Below are positions 22,086 to 35,077 of a stretch of 64,000 nt of DNA, piece by piece. Position numbers and translations under genes: made by a program. Position 1 is the first letter of the stretch. Every line of letters begins with the position of its first letter. The DNA comes from Sporothrix humicola (lineage: Eukaryota > Ascomycota > Sordariomycetes > Ophiostomatales > Ophiostomataceae): contig WNYE01000132.1 of assembly GCA_021396245.1 (NCBI GenBank), positions 1-64,000 of the forward strand, given 5' to 3'. Below the pieces are notes generated by a model. The model worked only from the letters and a program-made list of their open reading frames with translations, searched no databases and was not told the origin of the DNA.

Positions 22086-24601
22086 CTAGTCCTTCGGCTC
22101 GTGGTTGTACTGGCGAACGTAGAGCTCCCGGAGGTACTCACGCTGTGAGCGGTAGGTAGAGTAGTCGCCCTCAAGGATGACACTCAGAATGCTCTGCCCA
22201 GCGCGGGACTCGGCCGGCAGCTTGGCCAGCTCCATCATGCGCTTCTGCAGCGAGTCAAAGGCGTCGGAGAACGACCGCATGATAGCCGATGTGTTCTTAG
22301 AGCCGCCTGAGATGTCGTTCTCCGGGTTGTTGGGGTCGATGATGGACAGGCGGTCGGGGTTCTTATACGTGAAATGGCGGACCTTGGACTGGAGGGAGTT
22401 AGATAAATTGCACGAAGATATATTGAGAAAGCCGAGTGCGGGGAGTGACCTACCTTTGTCACGTAGCCTGGCGGGTTCATGGAGATGGCAGTGTTTTCAT
22501 AGTTGAACTTGTTTCCGTAGAGATCGAAAAAGTGCATCAGCAAATCGCCCAGGTGGTTCTGGCCGACCATGTCCTTGGTCTGCAGCGGCGGCATGAGCTG
22601 CAGCATGCTCACAACAAGGCAGATGACAGAGAAGCCGCCGATACCGCCATTGACAGGCTCGTTGAGGCCGCGCATTGTCAAAAACTGCTTGATAATGGTC
22701 ACGAGGATAGGCATCTCGGGGAACTGCTCCTTCCACTTGAGGAAGGTCTTGCAGGCGACAACGCCGCTCATGTTCTCAAAGGATACATCGACTTTCAAGC
22801 CCGTCTTGAGGTCAATGTACTTGACGAGCGGCACCTTGGCTTTCGTGATATGTTCCAGGTGTTCGCGCTCGGCCATGTTGCTGCTGCACAAGAATGTGCC
22901 AAACTTGAACAGGTGGTTCTTCTTACTGAACACGGGCGGACGGTTGTTCAAGTATTGGGTCGAGCACATGACAATGTCCATGTCGCCTGTGGGCAGGTAG
23001 AGGCCGGAAACGAAGCTGCCAAAGCAGTGGATGCGGCCGTTGGGGAAGCGCTTGCGGACCATGGCATCGAGATCGTCCAGCAGGGCCTGGCGCAGCGTCT
23101 GCTCAAAGCTGCGCGGGCTGATAAAGTCGTAAAAGTCGACAATCTCCTTGTGCAGCCAAACGCCCATATGGCTTGTGTCTACTGCAAGATCGTCGCGCAG
23201 CCAAGGGCACGCGGGCTCGCGGGCCTTGACCTGCCACATGGGCACGATATAGCCACCGACAGGCATCTTGGTCGCTTTCTTCAGGATAGCATGGTCTGGC
23301 AGCAGCAGGGGTTTGAGCTGGTCGTCGTGGGTGCGTTTGCGGTTTGTACTCAGATCAGCGGACAGCGAGGAGGGGGCAGGTGCGGGGGTTTTGTTGTTGC
23401 TGTTGCTGTTCTTGGGTCCCTTTGGTGCATCCGTGGGTGGTGCGGAAAGTGCAGATTTGCCCGTATTTGTTTGGCTGCGGTTTGTTGACGTGTCACGCGA
23501 GCCCGCCTTGGACGCCTTGCCGTTCCTTCCTATTCTGTCATTGTCACCAACTTTCGCGTCGTCTTTCGCCGCCTCGCCCTCCTCGTCACTGCTGCTGTCA
23601 AAACCACAAGAAATGAAGTCCTCCGTGTCAGCATTTGTTACGGCCGCAGCCTTCTCGCCCTGCACGCGGGCCTTGCGGATCAGCTGGACCACGTCCTTTT
23701 TGCGCATTGCGTTCGTGTCCGTGGGAGGCAGAACCGTGTAAGGATCCGGATTGGACCACTTGGGCGCCTCGTCGCCGTCCTTTGCACCAATACGCGCGCG
23801 CTTCTTCGGCGGTGCTGATGAGCCACCCTCGCCGTCGTCGCCGGAAATGTCCATCTCGGCCTCGTCGCTATCGGACAGATCGTCCAGGTTCAGGTAGGTC
23901 GTGCCAGCATTGTTGTCCTTGACAAAGTTCTCAGAGACGCCGCCGTTCGCCGAGTTGTCCCCGTTGCCCTGATTGAGGATCGGCCGGTTGGCAGCCAGGA
24001 AACGCAGGTCGGCAAAGTTAGTGCCGTACCCGCCGCCCCGGCCGCCGTACCGACGATTGTTGGAATTGTAGTTATCACGTCCACCACCTCGCCGGCCGCC
24101 TCCGCCTCCATTTCCACCATACTGCTGTGACCTGGGCCCGCCACCAGGGCCTCCTCTGCGGTCTCTGTCTCTATCGCGATCACGGTAGTCGCGTCCGCCA
24201 CGGTCACGATCACGGTCGCGATAATCGCGGTCTCTCCTTGATGAATCGCGCGGTGTGTAGCGATCGCCGCCGTCGTACCGCTGTGCTTCCTGGACACCTG
24301 CCGGCTTATCGGCACGGAATGTAAAGTCACCGCGCGGAGGGTAGTTGTCGCCACCACCACCTCTTTCGCTTCCAAACTGATGGGCGGGCGGTGGCCTCGA
24401 GGGCAGACTATTGCCGCCGTTGTTATTGTCCCGATTGCGGCCGTGCCGGTTGCGGCCACCACGTCCACCACCACCACCTCTCCCACCGTTGTTACCGCTG
24501 GAACCAGGGGGCGGAGGGCGGAAATCGAGTTGGGGTCGGGGCGGCAGTGACGAATGCTGTCCGCCACCAACGCCTGGCGGCGGAGGATAGTAATTCGACA
24601 T
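22086..24601 (-). CDS. Non-canonical poly(A) RNA polymerase, Trf4/Cid14 type
   Basis: Catalytic subunit of a TRAMP-like complex, which adds short oligo(A) tails to aberrant nuclear RNAs and so targets them to the exosome. Two exons, complement(join(22086..22388,22454..24601)), give 816 residues. The 65-nt intron has a GTAGGT donor and a CTAAC branch. The nucleotidyltransferase signature is complete: a GSF segment, then Asp540-Met-Asp542, and a third acidic residue Asp605 in LKVDVSF. The GGIGGFS segment of the central domain and the NPENDISGGS nucleotide-recognition motif, read across the splice, identify the Trf4/5-PAPD5 branch. The first 240 or so residues are disordered, with RGG and Arg-Asp repeats suited to RNA binding; acidic and Lys-rich segments follow. 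I start at 24601 (MSNYYPPPP); the open frame continues upstream, but that part looks non-coding. Confidence 0.93.
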
Positions 24602-25918
24602 ATGTGGCTTTGTTGGTAATGTGGGATTTTCGATGAAATCGACAGTGTATCTAATACGAATCCCTCTTATTGACGATGACAATACTCGTCGTCGTAGTGC
24701 GCTATCGCGAGCGTGTCGGGGAGGGTATTGCGGTTGAGTTCGTGATGCGAAAGATTGCGAGCGCGAAAAAAAAATTATGAATGGGCCGGGCACTGATAAG
24801 ATCAGCGTAATTTTTCCCACCACTTTACCGTCTTTGGGGCGAAAACGTGCGAAGACGGCTGGGTGTTGCGTTTCGAGGAAGGCGCTAGTCTATGTCGGGG
24901 CACGTGTCGATATTAGTCATCACTTGTGTTTACGCGCAAGTATCGTGAGTGAGGGTGATGAATGAGTGAGAACGAAGTGCAAGAAGTATGAAAATAGAAA
25001 TTGTAGTTTTATAAAATAATTTCTCCATTTTATGGATTTATCCTCATAGGTTTTTCGATCTCACGGTGGTGTTGGGTGTAAGTGATGTAGCCGAATGAGC
25101 ACGATCTTCCACACTTGTGCTTCTAGTTGACTACGTTTATTTCAACGGTTTACTAATGACGGACATGACAGGCAGAAATTGTACAGAAACGTTGTGTCCC
25201 AGGATGAAAATAAATTACAATAAAAGAGAAAAGTCTATGAAAAGATGTGTTATCGTGACAAGCAAAACACGTTCTTCCTCCTCATCATAGGCTTTAGACG
25301 AAGTGAAAGGTGGCTGGGTGGGTTGGGTATATGGGTTCCTCCTCTTCGTTAACGATTCCTTTGTCTCTATTTCCTTACCATTTCGGTTTGTCGTTTTTGA
25401 TCCAGCGGACAAGAAAGTGGGCTATGCCCTTCCTTCCTGTTTTTGAGGAGGAAGCACCCAAGACACAACAACACAAGAAAACATGATGGAGATGAGACCA
25501 GCAGCATACAAAGAAAAATGTGGACAAAAGAGCGGCTGAGAAGTGAAGTAGGTGAGATAAACTGACTCGATATCAGGCTATCATTGGATACTATAAGTAC
25601 ATAAAGCAGCTTGCGTCTCATTCTCTTTTCATGTCTCACTGTGTCAAATGTGTTTTGGTAAATAGATGTGCTTTCTTCCTCCCCGTATTGTTGGCGAGTT
25701 GTGGTATAATATATACGTAAAAATAAAAACAGGAAAATAATAAAGGATATAGCCGTCACTTTCTATGTCGTCAACCCAAAAAACAGACAAAATAGAACGC
25801 AGTGCGGGAAATAAGATATAAAGGAAACTTGATAACAAATTAAAAGAAAATAGGTTTCTCGAAAGAAACAGGTATCAGGCGTCGGTAGTTGTTGGATTTG
25901 TTTGAGTCGTCGAGTCGC
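24602..25918. other. Intergenic region, A/T-rich in part
   Basis: Holds the promoter of the poly(A) polymerase gene (near 24602-24900) and the 3' region of the ammonium permease gene. 24990-25870 is A/T-rich. No gene or known element recognised. Confidence 0.5.
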
Positions 25919-27482
25919 TTAGACGGGGGGAGCAGCGGCCTCCTTGCCCTCGTGGACAGAAGCAGGCGAGCTGGGGACAAACTCGCCGTTGATGTGCTCC
26001 GAGGGAGTGCGGGCAAGCTCAACGTAGTCGTAGGCAAACTCGCCGAGCTGGGCGTCATCAAGACCAAGCTCCTCCTCCTCGGCAGTGACACGCAGGCTGA
26101 GGCCAGGGACGAGGTTCATGAGGAACAAGATGATGCAGGTCATGCCGAACGAGTAGGAGAAACCGGCAACACAGTCGGCCAGCTGGTAGCCGAGCTGGAT
26201 CCAGTTGTGGTTAAGCCAGCCACCGGGGATCTCGCTGAAGCCATCGAGGTGTGCAATGTAGTCACTGTTATTGTTAGCAGAAGGTTATGAAAATTAGTAT
26301 TGAGATCAAAGGACTTACGCAGCGAAGAAGGCAGTCATGATGTTGCCAACCATACCGCCGACGGCGTGCTCAGCGAAGATATCGAGACCATCGTCAATAC
26401 CGAGGTAGAACTTGAGCTTGGTGGCAAAGTTGCAAACAATGGCGCCGACGACACCAAAGATGACAGCCGACCAGGCAGGGACGAAACCAGAGGCAGGAGT
26501 AATGGCAACAAGGCCGGCAATGACGCCAGAGCAGAAACCAACAGTCGACCACTTCTTCTCCAGGCGGTAATCAAGCAGGCACCAGGTGATACCACCGCAC
26601 GAGGCAGCCAGGTTCGTGACAATGCAGGCCATGACAGCGCGCATGTTGGCGCCCAGGGCGGAACCACCGTTGAAGCCGAACCAGCCAACCCATAGGAAAA
26701 CAGTGCCGAGGACGACGTGGGTGACGTTGTGGGGGCGGTACGGCAGGCCCTGGTTCTTGTCATAGCCGGTGCGCTTGCCGAGCATCAGCGAGTAGGCGAG
26801 GGCAGCGGCACCCGAAGAAATGTGGACGGGAGTGCCACCAGCGAAATCAAGACCACCGAGCTTGAAGGTCCAGCCGTTGGCGTTCCAGGTCCAGTAGGCG
26901 ATGGGGTCGTAGACAATGGTGGCCCAGATGAACATGAAGACCATGCAAGGAAGCATGCGGCCACGATCAGTAGCAGCACCGATAGCGAGAGCGGGACTAG
27001 AAACAAAAAGGTTAATAAAATAGTCGTAAAAGGCATGAAAAGCATCGTCCAAATTGGGGCACTCACGTAATGGCGGCGAACATGCCCTGGTACAGGCAGA
27101 AGAGGAGGTCGGGGATCTTGGAGCTGCCGACCGAGGGCTGGCCGAGGGTCTTCATCAGACCAAAGTTGGACAGGTCACCAATGAAGGAGCTGCCAGTGTG
27201 CGAGAAGGTGAGGGAATATCCCCAGAAAAACCATTGAAAACTGACGACTGCTATACTCATCATGGAAAGCCAGATGAGAGACAGCGCAGACTTGCGGCGG
27301 GCCAGGCCGGAGTAGAAGAAGCCAACACCGGGAATCATCAGCAGCACAAGGGCAGCCGAGGTCATGATCCAGGCGAAGTCACCCGACGCGTAGTAGACGT
27401 TGAGGTCGGAAGTCAGCGAGTCGCCGCCATTGTCGGCGACGCCGGCGGTGCCGTTGTACACCTCGAGGGGTCCGGCAGACAT
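25919..27482 (-). CDS. Ammonium permease, MEP2 type
   Basis: Plasma-membrane ammonium transporter of the Amt/Mep/Rh family. Three exons, complement(join(25919..26264,26319..26996,27067..27482)), encode 479 residues; the introns are 70 and 54 nt with GTGAGT and GTAAGT donors and, in the second, a CTAAC branch. Eleven membrane helices are expected. Both pore histidines are present: His197 in HISSG and His349 in AEHAVGG. These match His194 and His348 of yeast Mep2. Yeast Mep1/Mep3-type proteins have Glu at the first position, so this is a MEP2-type (high-affinity, potential ammonium-sensing) permease by that criterion. The C-terminal cytosolic tail carries EEEELGLDDAQLGE, typical of the family. 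GATA motifs upstream (28025-28423) suggest nitrogen-catabolite control by an AreA/Nit2-type factor; that is inference. Confidence 0.95.
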
Positions 27483-28024
27483 TTTGGCGGTTGGTTGTTG
27501 AGGAGGTTAATTGTCGGGAGGTTGATGAGATGAGGAAAAGAAAAGGAAAGAAGAGTATTAATGAAAGTCGTGAAGAAGAAACCCTTTTCAACAAATGCTC
27601 ATTGCCAAAAGGAACCAGAACAACCAGGTTAAGGTTTGATGATGATCTTCCGAGGAAAGAAGGAAGAAGGAATAGAAGGAAGTCTGGAGAGACAAAAAGA
27701 GGGGGGATGAGGAATAGAAATAGAAAAAAAAAGAGAAGGGGTGGGAAGGTGGTGATGGGTAGGGGACAATTAAACGATATATATATGTATTTTTGTGAGA
27801 TGGTGAGAGACGGGCAAAGACTGGGGAAGAGAGACACACATACGCATGGGATTTACAAGACAGGACGTGGTGGACCGGGCTACGGAGTGGCCATGACAAG
27901 ACACGCGCCGTGTATCCCTCTCTTTTTTCTTCTTTTCTTTTTCGTCTTTTTACTAGACAATCCACAGCTCCTTCTTCCATACGACGCAGGACGGGGCTGC
28001 GAAGGACGGAGGGCGTGGCCAGCG

Positions 28025-28423
28025 GATAAGATTATCGGGTCTTTTTTTTGGTGCGAGTTTCTTTTTCCTTGGTGTTAGTCCATAGGCCTGAATCCTTATT
28101 CTCGCCAGATACTCGCAGATACTCACAGATAATGGCATATCGGCGTGCAGTCCTGGGACGATGTGTATTTCTTTCTACAAAGGGATTCCTGATTGCAAAA
28201 GGAGCCAAAAGGAGCCCACAAGGAGACGAGGAACCACAACGGAACCACAAGGTGGACAGCCCACAAGGCCACTAGGACCACTAACACGGGTAGGCTCCCC
28301 CATTTTGGGTGGACAGGGGTGCTGTTTGGGTTGTCCGGGCTGGATGTGGGTGCCCTGTGGGCGTGTTAATGGTGTTTTTGCCAAGCCGCCAGCGTCCAGC
28401 CCCAAGTGGGACGCAAAGATAAG
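28025..28423. promoter_or_regulatory. GATA-factor motif cluster upstream of the ammonium permease
   Basis: Four GATA-type motifs: GATAAG at 28025-28030, TTATC (GATAA on the other strand) at 28032-28036, GATAA at 28128-28132 and GATAAG at 28418-28423. The first two form a near-palindromic pair one base apart. They lie 540-940 bases before the permease start. Paired GATA sites are typical of AreA/Nit2 targets in filamentous ascomycetes. Confidence 0.5.
28196..28268. repeat. Short interspersed direct repeats
   Basis: AAAAGGAGCC occurs twice near 28197-28216. GCCCACAAGG occurs at 28214-28223 and 28259-28268, with ACCACAAGG between them. The block lies inside the permease upstream region. Confidence 0.6.
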
Positions 28424-31400
28424 GACGGCACAGGCGAATAAGACGACGCGGATTCGGACGAGAGAAGAACCTCAAAAGTGTCGAGAAGAGCGAGTATTGA
28501 TTTTGCTGTAAATTATGTGCTCGTGTGAAAGCTGTCCGGCCCAAGCTCTTTGTCTGTTTGAACCCTCCAAGTGCTTGAGCTCTCCGGTTTCGTTACAGCT
28601 TCTCGATACAAGACTGATAGTGAATAATGGAAATTCCAGGGACAACCCACGCCACACTTGCGACAAAGAACCCGTGAATGCAAAAGAGGCCGTCCAAAAG
28701 GACGCCTCCGGGATATTATCATTTTGCATCGTCAAGTGGCAGCCCTGCAGCCGAGTGGATTCGGCAGAAAGGGCGACAAGAGCTGGAGGGGTAAAGGAAA
28801 GCCAAGAACTAAAAGCGAGGAAGGCTGCTCGGCCTTGTCTGGGCGAGGATTCGGTATCGACATGTTTCGGTTGGTTTTGGCTTGCGGTCAAATCGTTTTC
28901 TATCTTGAGATGGCATTGTCGATGCTCTTTGTCAAAGATGGCCGTCACCGAAAGTGCACCGCCATTTGTGACTGGACAAGCACAGAAGCGGTGAGGAACC
29001 TATCTGACTGTGTCATAATGATCCTGACTTTTGGATGGATGTCGTAACACAACTTGTCTTGCATCTCTTCACTCTTTTCGTCAGTCTTTTCTTAGCTCAC
29101 GATGCACCTGTGTATCTGTTCCTAGATCCCGCATCTTTGCTTTTCCTGTCTTTCTTTTCTGGGAGTCTCTTCTCCGGGTCCCCCAGGATGGGCTGCTCCT
29201 CAGTGCTGACCACCGATCCAAGTGGTGCACCCCAATATGTGCAGGGTTTGCATGGACGGCTGCCAGGGCCAATACGGGAGCCATCTGTAAGACACTGTGA
29301 TATTACCACTCCATACGACGCTGGTAGATTTCGTTGATGCATCGGGGCAGGACAAGGTCAGCTTGCAAGGACAAAACCAGAGCCTTCTCCGGTGTCCCCT
29401 AAGAAGTCGTGGGGGTTCCTGTTTTAGAAATCGTACTTTATGCGTGTACGACATACTGAGTACTCCGTATGTGCACTCGTGTTTTGTTCTTCAATACTCG
29501 TCACGATGGAGAGAGCCTTGAGTCAGTAAAAGTGTGTGGCGTCGCTGTTGCCGACGGGCACTAACCCAAAGACTCAAACCCCAATATCAATAAACTCGTC
29601 GCCTGCATTTGCTGTCCCATTTTCTCAAGCCAGGTCCCCGCTGCGGAATGAACGATAAAAAGAAATGAATTAAAACAAAAAAGAAAGAATGGGAAACGGC
29701 CAAACGACAAGCGAACGTGCATCGCCAACCAGACGAACAGGAGCAGCTCCCTCGACCAGTGTGAGTGGGTGGCTTATGTTCTGTGCGTTCCGCGCGCGGG
29801 ATGTCAAGTCAAGCCAGCCCAACAGAGACAAGAAACAAAAACCGAAAATGGGTGGCAGAACTCGTCAGTATCGATCCTTACCTGAAGCGCGGAGTCATTT
29901 TACGCGAATCCATTCTTCCAGTCCTTAGAACGAGGATGCCAGCTTGCCTGGGTTGTCTCTGTGCCTCTGTCGACTTGTGGTGTTTTAGTCGCTTGTCTGT
30001 TGAATGCCTGTCGTTTTCTTATCTTTGACTTTTTGGAGGTTGTCGTGCTTTTTGCGGGCGCTCGGGCCAAGTGGGTGCAAGGGCCAAGTGCAAGGGCCAA
30101 GAGCCAAGACAGACAAGAAAAGGCGAGAGCTAAGGCCAATGAGACGAGACGACGAGGCAGAGCTGTTAGTGCTAGCGAGATACTTTGAGAAAGAAAAGGT
30201 TTGCTGTACGACGCATCGTTAAACAGTTGAATGTGAGTTGTATCCGACTACTCGGCGTCTGGAAAATGCAGCTGTAAACATGCGTGCTGCATGACGTTCT
30301 GTACCTGGCAGGGGCGATCGGGTGGTGCCTTCTGGTTCTAGGTGACAGCCGGGTAGAGATACAAGCTTTGCGGTGCCTGATGGGTTCCCTGGGACCACCG
30401 TTTGCCAGAGAAATACATGCGGTAAAGTACCGGGTCGTCGACAGGTCCACTGACAGCCTTCCAGGCCCCCAAAATCGCCCCCTTCAGACCCGTTCAACGC
30501 CCTTCAAAATGCCCTACAGCCCAGGCGAAAGAGGGCACCTGCCGTAGCGCCCGTATTCTCCCATGTCTGGCTCTTGCCTTGTGGGAGGAGAATGGGAAGA
30601 AAATCGGAAGGGAAAGAGAGGGCACAATTGAAAAGGGAAAGAGTGTTGGAAAATGGAGCCTCTCATTGGCTGCGCATACCCGGTCACTTTCCTTTATCTC
30701 TCGGCATTGTGGGTCCTCTTTGTTGACAGGGGTATTTTTGTCCCCAAGTCCCCGTTTCGGGCAAGTGCTGGCCAGCCCAGAAAATGAAAATGACGAGAAA
30801 CTGAACAGCTCTGAACGCGTCGCCAAAAACGAAATGACATGCCAGAACTGAGAACAGAATCGATATTCAAATCACAACCCAGATGAGGAGGACACCGGGT
30901 GTCCCCACGGTTCCTTTGACAAAGCTTATTCTGCCCTGGCATCTGCGAGACGGAAAGGCGCCGGGGCGTCAAGGGCCTGCACTCGGGGCGTCGTGTTTTG
31001 CTGTTTTCTTTTGCCTCTCGAGATCTCCATTTATTTCAATATTGCCTGATTGCGTTGTGTTAGTCCCCGCCGACGATCTGTCGTTCCTGTCGCTCTCTAT
31101 CCCAAAGCACGCAAGAAAGTCGCCACAGCCATGCAGTGTCCATCGCAACATCGCATGGCAAAGACAAAGTCTATCGAGGGACCGTCAACCGTTTATCGCC
31201 GACCCATCGTCTGTGTCATGTCAGCCTTGCCTAGGGACAAGAGGCAAAAGACGGGCGATGACGGAGCTCACGACATGCATGGAGTCGTTTTGGAAGCCAT
31301 GGTCGTGACATCTTATCCGTATCGCATCTCGAAACTCTTTTTATTTTCATCTTTACCTCACAGCTAAGTGTAATGCATCCTGCACGATTTCAAGGCACAC

Positions 31401-34400
31401 ACTCATTGGAAAGCGTGGGGAGACACAAGAGTGCCAAACGAGAAACGCAGACAAGAAACACAGGCGAGATTGCCTATTCCCTTTTCGACTCTCTTTTTCA
31501 ATTTCTCGTTCCATTTTCTTTTTTTATTTTCGTCCAGTTCCTTTTTATCGGTTTATCATTGCCAATCGCAGACGACAGGGTCTCTTTTTGTCCTTTTCGC
31601 TTGTGGCTGGCAGGCCGTCTCCGCTCCTTTGGGTTCTTATCTCTTTATCCAATTTGTCGCGCGTAATTGTTATTTGGCTCTGATCAATGACACCAGAAAT
31701 CTCTTATCAGCAATAAATAAGAGACACCAGCGCACAACGAAAGATAGCGAGTGCTTCCTTCCCCCCACTTTTCCCTTCCAGAAGCCTTCCGTGCAGGGAC
31801 AAGCTGGAATAAGTGTTGATTCACTTACATCAACTTCACTCTTTATCGTCCCTCAGCGTTCATCAATGCTCGTTCTTCCCGGTGGCTGTCAAGTGAATGG
31901 CACGATATCGTGCCGCATGGCAAGCGAGACAAACATACCTTTCCCTCCCTTCTTTCCGTTGTCACTGCATCCCTTGATGTAGTCTTCAGCGTTAGTTTGA
32001 CCAACGTGGCTCTCTGCATCGCCCATTCCGCTTCCATCATATGTCTTGGCAAGTAGAGACATGCTCAGATAGACCACAGGCTGCATACAGAAGACAGTAA
32101 CCGGGTACGCGGAATTTTGTGCTGCTAGTTGGTAAGTCTGGAGAATGTATGAATTCCTTGATACTTTTACCACAGACATATGGCTGCCGTTAATAGTCTC
32201 AGCCACATCCAGCCGTTTACCATGACTAGTAACTGGTTCATCGCCTACGAACTGTATGATGTGTCAAGGTTTAACGTTGAGTTCCAAGATCGTAGCGTGC
32301 ACTTTCACCATTACATCGACGTTTGATATCAAAGTGTGCCAAGCAGAACCCGTGTAACTCAACAGCCACGGCGTCTTGGGTGTCTTTGCCGGTCCACAAA
32401 CACATCTGCCATCAACATATCCAGTCTTTTGTACTCCGTACTCCGTACCCCATCTGCTTCTTGCCGTCTTTGGTCGATGCAGGGTAGGGGTAACAAACAT
32501 CCAGTCTGCCAGTATGCCACTACCGGGCGGATGCAGGTTAGCCTTAGCTTTTGATTTTCCCCTTGTCGTCTGTGGTGTTCCATTGACGTGCCTCGATGTC
32601 ATGACAAGGCCTGTCCGGCACACACCCCCCATTCTTGTCCTCCTCTTGAGTTTATCTTGGTGACCCCGTTCTCCAGATGCGACTCCATTATTTGTGCTCC
32701 ATCTTTCTTCCTTTTTGGCCTACTGATGGTCTGTTCTTGAGATATTGTGTCTGTTCTTTTCCTTGGCTGCCATTTTCCCCTGGTTATACTCCTCTTTTCC
32801 TCGGGATCGCCGTCCAAGTTGACTCCTTTGGGGACGAGCGTTGCTTCCTCTCTCATGGCCCGCTCTCCCCACTGACTCTTTTCTTTTCTTTGGCTCTCTC
32901 ACTCGCATATTCTCCTCCCCACACTGCCTTTCAGCCTCGGTGCTTCCCGTGACGCTGATACATTGTACATCTTCCCCTATTCTCCCTCTCCACTCTCCAT
33001 CCGGCTCCTACGAGTAATACACTCGACGCACAAAATATCGACCATGATGAGGAAATGATTTTGTGCAAGGGTAAAAACTCATCCCCAACATGACCGTCCA
33101 TCGTCAGCTCTATCTTGAGCGAACAGAACTTCTTTGTGTTTTGTAACAAAGCACGGCATGCCTTGACAAGCTTTTCTTCTTTATGCGGCGTCCTTTAGGG
33201 CAAGCCATGTACAACAGACTATCTGTCACCGTTGCAGGCTTGGCTTTCTGTACCTGAATATTTTGTCCTCTTTATGGAGCTCTTGAAGTCGAAAAACATA
33301 TCCTCTCCGTGCGTCATTTTGTACGCAGGTATGTGTAAATCGTTGGTCGAAACCAGAAACAATTTCCAGATGACCCCATAAATCTGTTTCTGATACCCGT
33401 TCATGACTAGATGAACAGGGCTCACGATGGCCGATTTCGCAGCAGCTCGGCTGTAGTGAGATACAGAGCACGGAATACACCCTGGTCCGTCCAAGAGATC
33501 ATCGCCAGGAACACAACTCTACCAGGCACGACATATAAGTAGCACGTATCCATGATGACCCCCATCCCACTTTTTTTGAAAGCATCCATCAAGCGGCGCG
33601 TCCGTGATGACCCCTTTTCTCCATACCAGTATTGCACGTGCCGCTTTCTGTCTTTTCATTCCCGCTTACAGTCGTCATTTGGCAAAGAGAAAAGTGGAAA
33701 GTGGAAAAGGTATTTTCTCTTTTTTTGTCTCGAGCAAAATCTTGTCTCAAAGCCACTCACCAACTGCAAGAATGCAAGGCACGCCGTAAATAATGCCCAG
33801 ACTGTGTATTTCATTTCAAACTTGAAGAATGGAATAAAACGTCCAATAAAAATGAAAAACTAGCTTCATTGGCTCCTTTTTCTTTAATTTAACGAAGACA
33901 GCACATTCTCAGCTGGGGTCGCTTCGTCGCGTCTTTCATCTCCTTGCACCCCATCCCTCAAAGATAAGAAACAGGCCCAGTCCACTTCTACAGTAGCAGT
34001 GGGTGTGCATCAATTGGCGGCATGGAGACCCGGAGACGACCGTTCTTTAACTCAATAAGCAAAATTAGGAAGTATCCTTGACAGATGTGCCCCAAACAGG
34101 CAATCATCCTGACGTGAACGCGGATATATTGTGAATGCAGGCGCCGCCGGGAGGACACACAGACACAGACACACAAATATATGCACGGTCAAACTCAGTA
34201 TCGGACCACCCACACAACACCAAGAACGGCACCACCTTGACGACATTGTCTACTTCCCCCCATCCTCTGTTCATTTTAATAAACGACGGCCTCCCCGACA
34301 AGAAAAGTCTAGCAAGAGGCTCTGTCGAATAAAGAGATAGGAGGGTATTTTGTGGTGATTGGCTCAATAATTGTAAGTATGGTTATGTATGTGAGCAGGT

Positions 34401-34620
34401 ACAGAAATGTAAAGCTGACTCATCTACTCGTTTACAGACTCTAGCTGACGCAAAGAAGATCCAATGATATCAAACAGATTCAAAGGTTTACCTCGTCCAT
34501 ACGATGCAGTTCTCGGCTTCAAGTGAAGGAAGATATTTGCGGCCGACAGCAGACAATGCTGTCTAGTTTTGGACTCATCAATGGTGACGCAGTTTGTCCA
34601 TTATGACCAAAGGTTTACAA

Positions 34621-34671
34621 TACATCCTGAAAATACATCTTGAAAATACATCTTGGAAATATATGTTGAAA
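34621..34671 (+). repeat. 13-bp tandem repeat, about four copies
   Basis: Units TACATCCTGAAAA (34621-34633), TACATCTTGAAAA (34634-34646), TACATCTTGGAAA (34647-34659) and a decayed TATATGTTGAAA (34660-34671). It is a small minisatellite in an A/T-rich stretch. Confidence 0.85.
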
Positions 34672-35058
34672 TATGAAGCAAGTGCTTTTGAACTTATTGC
34701 GTCCGGTTGTACAGCTGGGGTCAAGAGACAGTATCTCAAATATCTCAGAAAGGACATCGGCTGTCTGACTGTATCGCACCGGTCAAAATCTTGATTTGTT
34801 TACTCTGCCATGCAAAATAGGGGCATGATATTGACACCCAGCCGCTCTTCTTGATCACGATACGTCAATTACTCCAGTCCAACATTGGGAAACACAATAT
34901 CACAATTTTTAATTGTTTTTCTCTAATTATCTTTACTCATCTGGTAACGAAATTGCCAGCCAAAATCACATCGCGCAATATTGTCGCTCCAACACTTTGT
35001 TTTCTTAAACAAAACAACGAGCACCGGCATATTGGACAAACAATGCACGTTTTGGCGA

Positions 35059-35077
35059 CTTTGTTCCATGAACAAAG
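35059..35077. promoter_or_regulatory. Inverted repeat of an HMG-box-like motif
   Basis: CTTTGTTC and GAACAAAG form a perfect inverted repeat with a 3-base spacer. Related motifs (GGACAAAC, TTTGTCC, GGAACAAAG, GGACAAAG) recur between about 35032 and 35217. AACAAAG resembles sites bound by fungal HMG-box regulators such as Ste11 or MAT HMG proteins. The cluster is 220-400 bases before the start of the orphan gene. Its role is inferred only. Confidence 0.35.

Noticed and set aside
22436..23488. 350-codon open frame antisense to the poly(A) polymerase
   Set aside because: Overlaps the catalytic domain of a conserved enzyme; no domain on the antisense strand.
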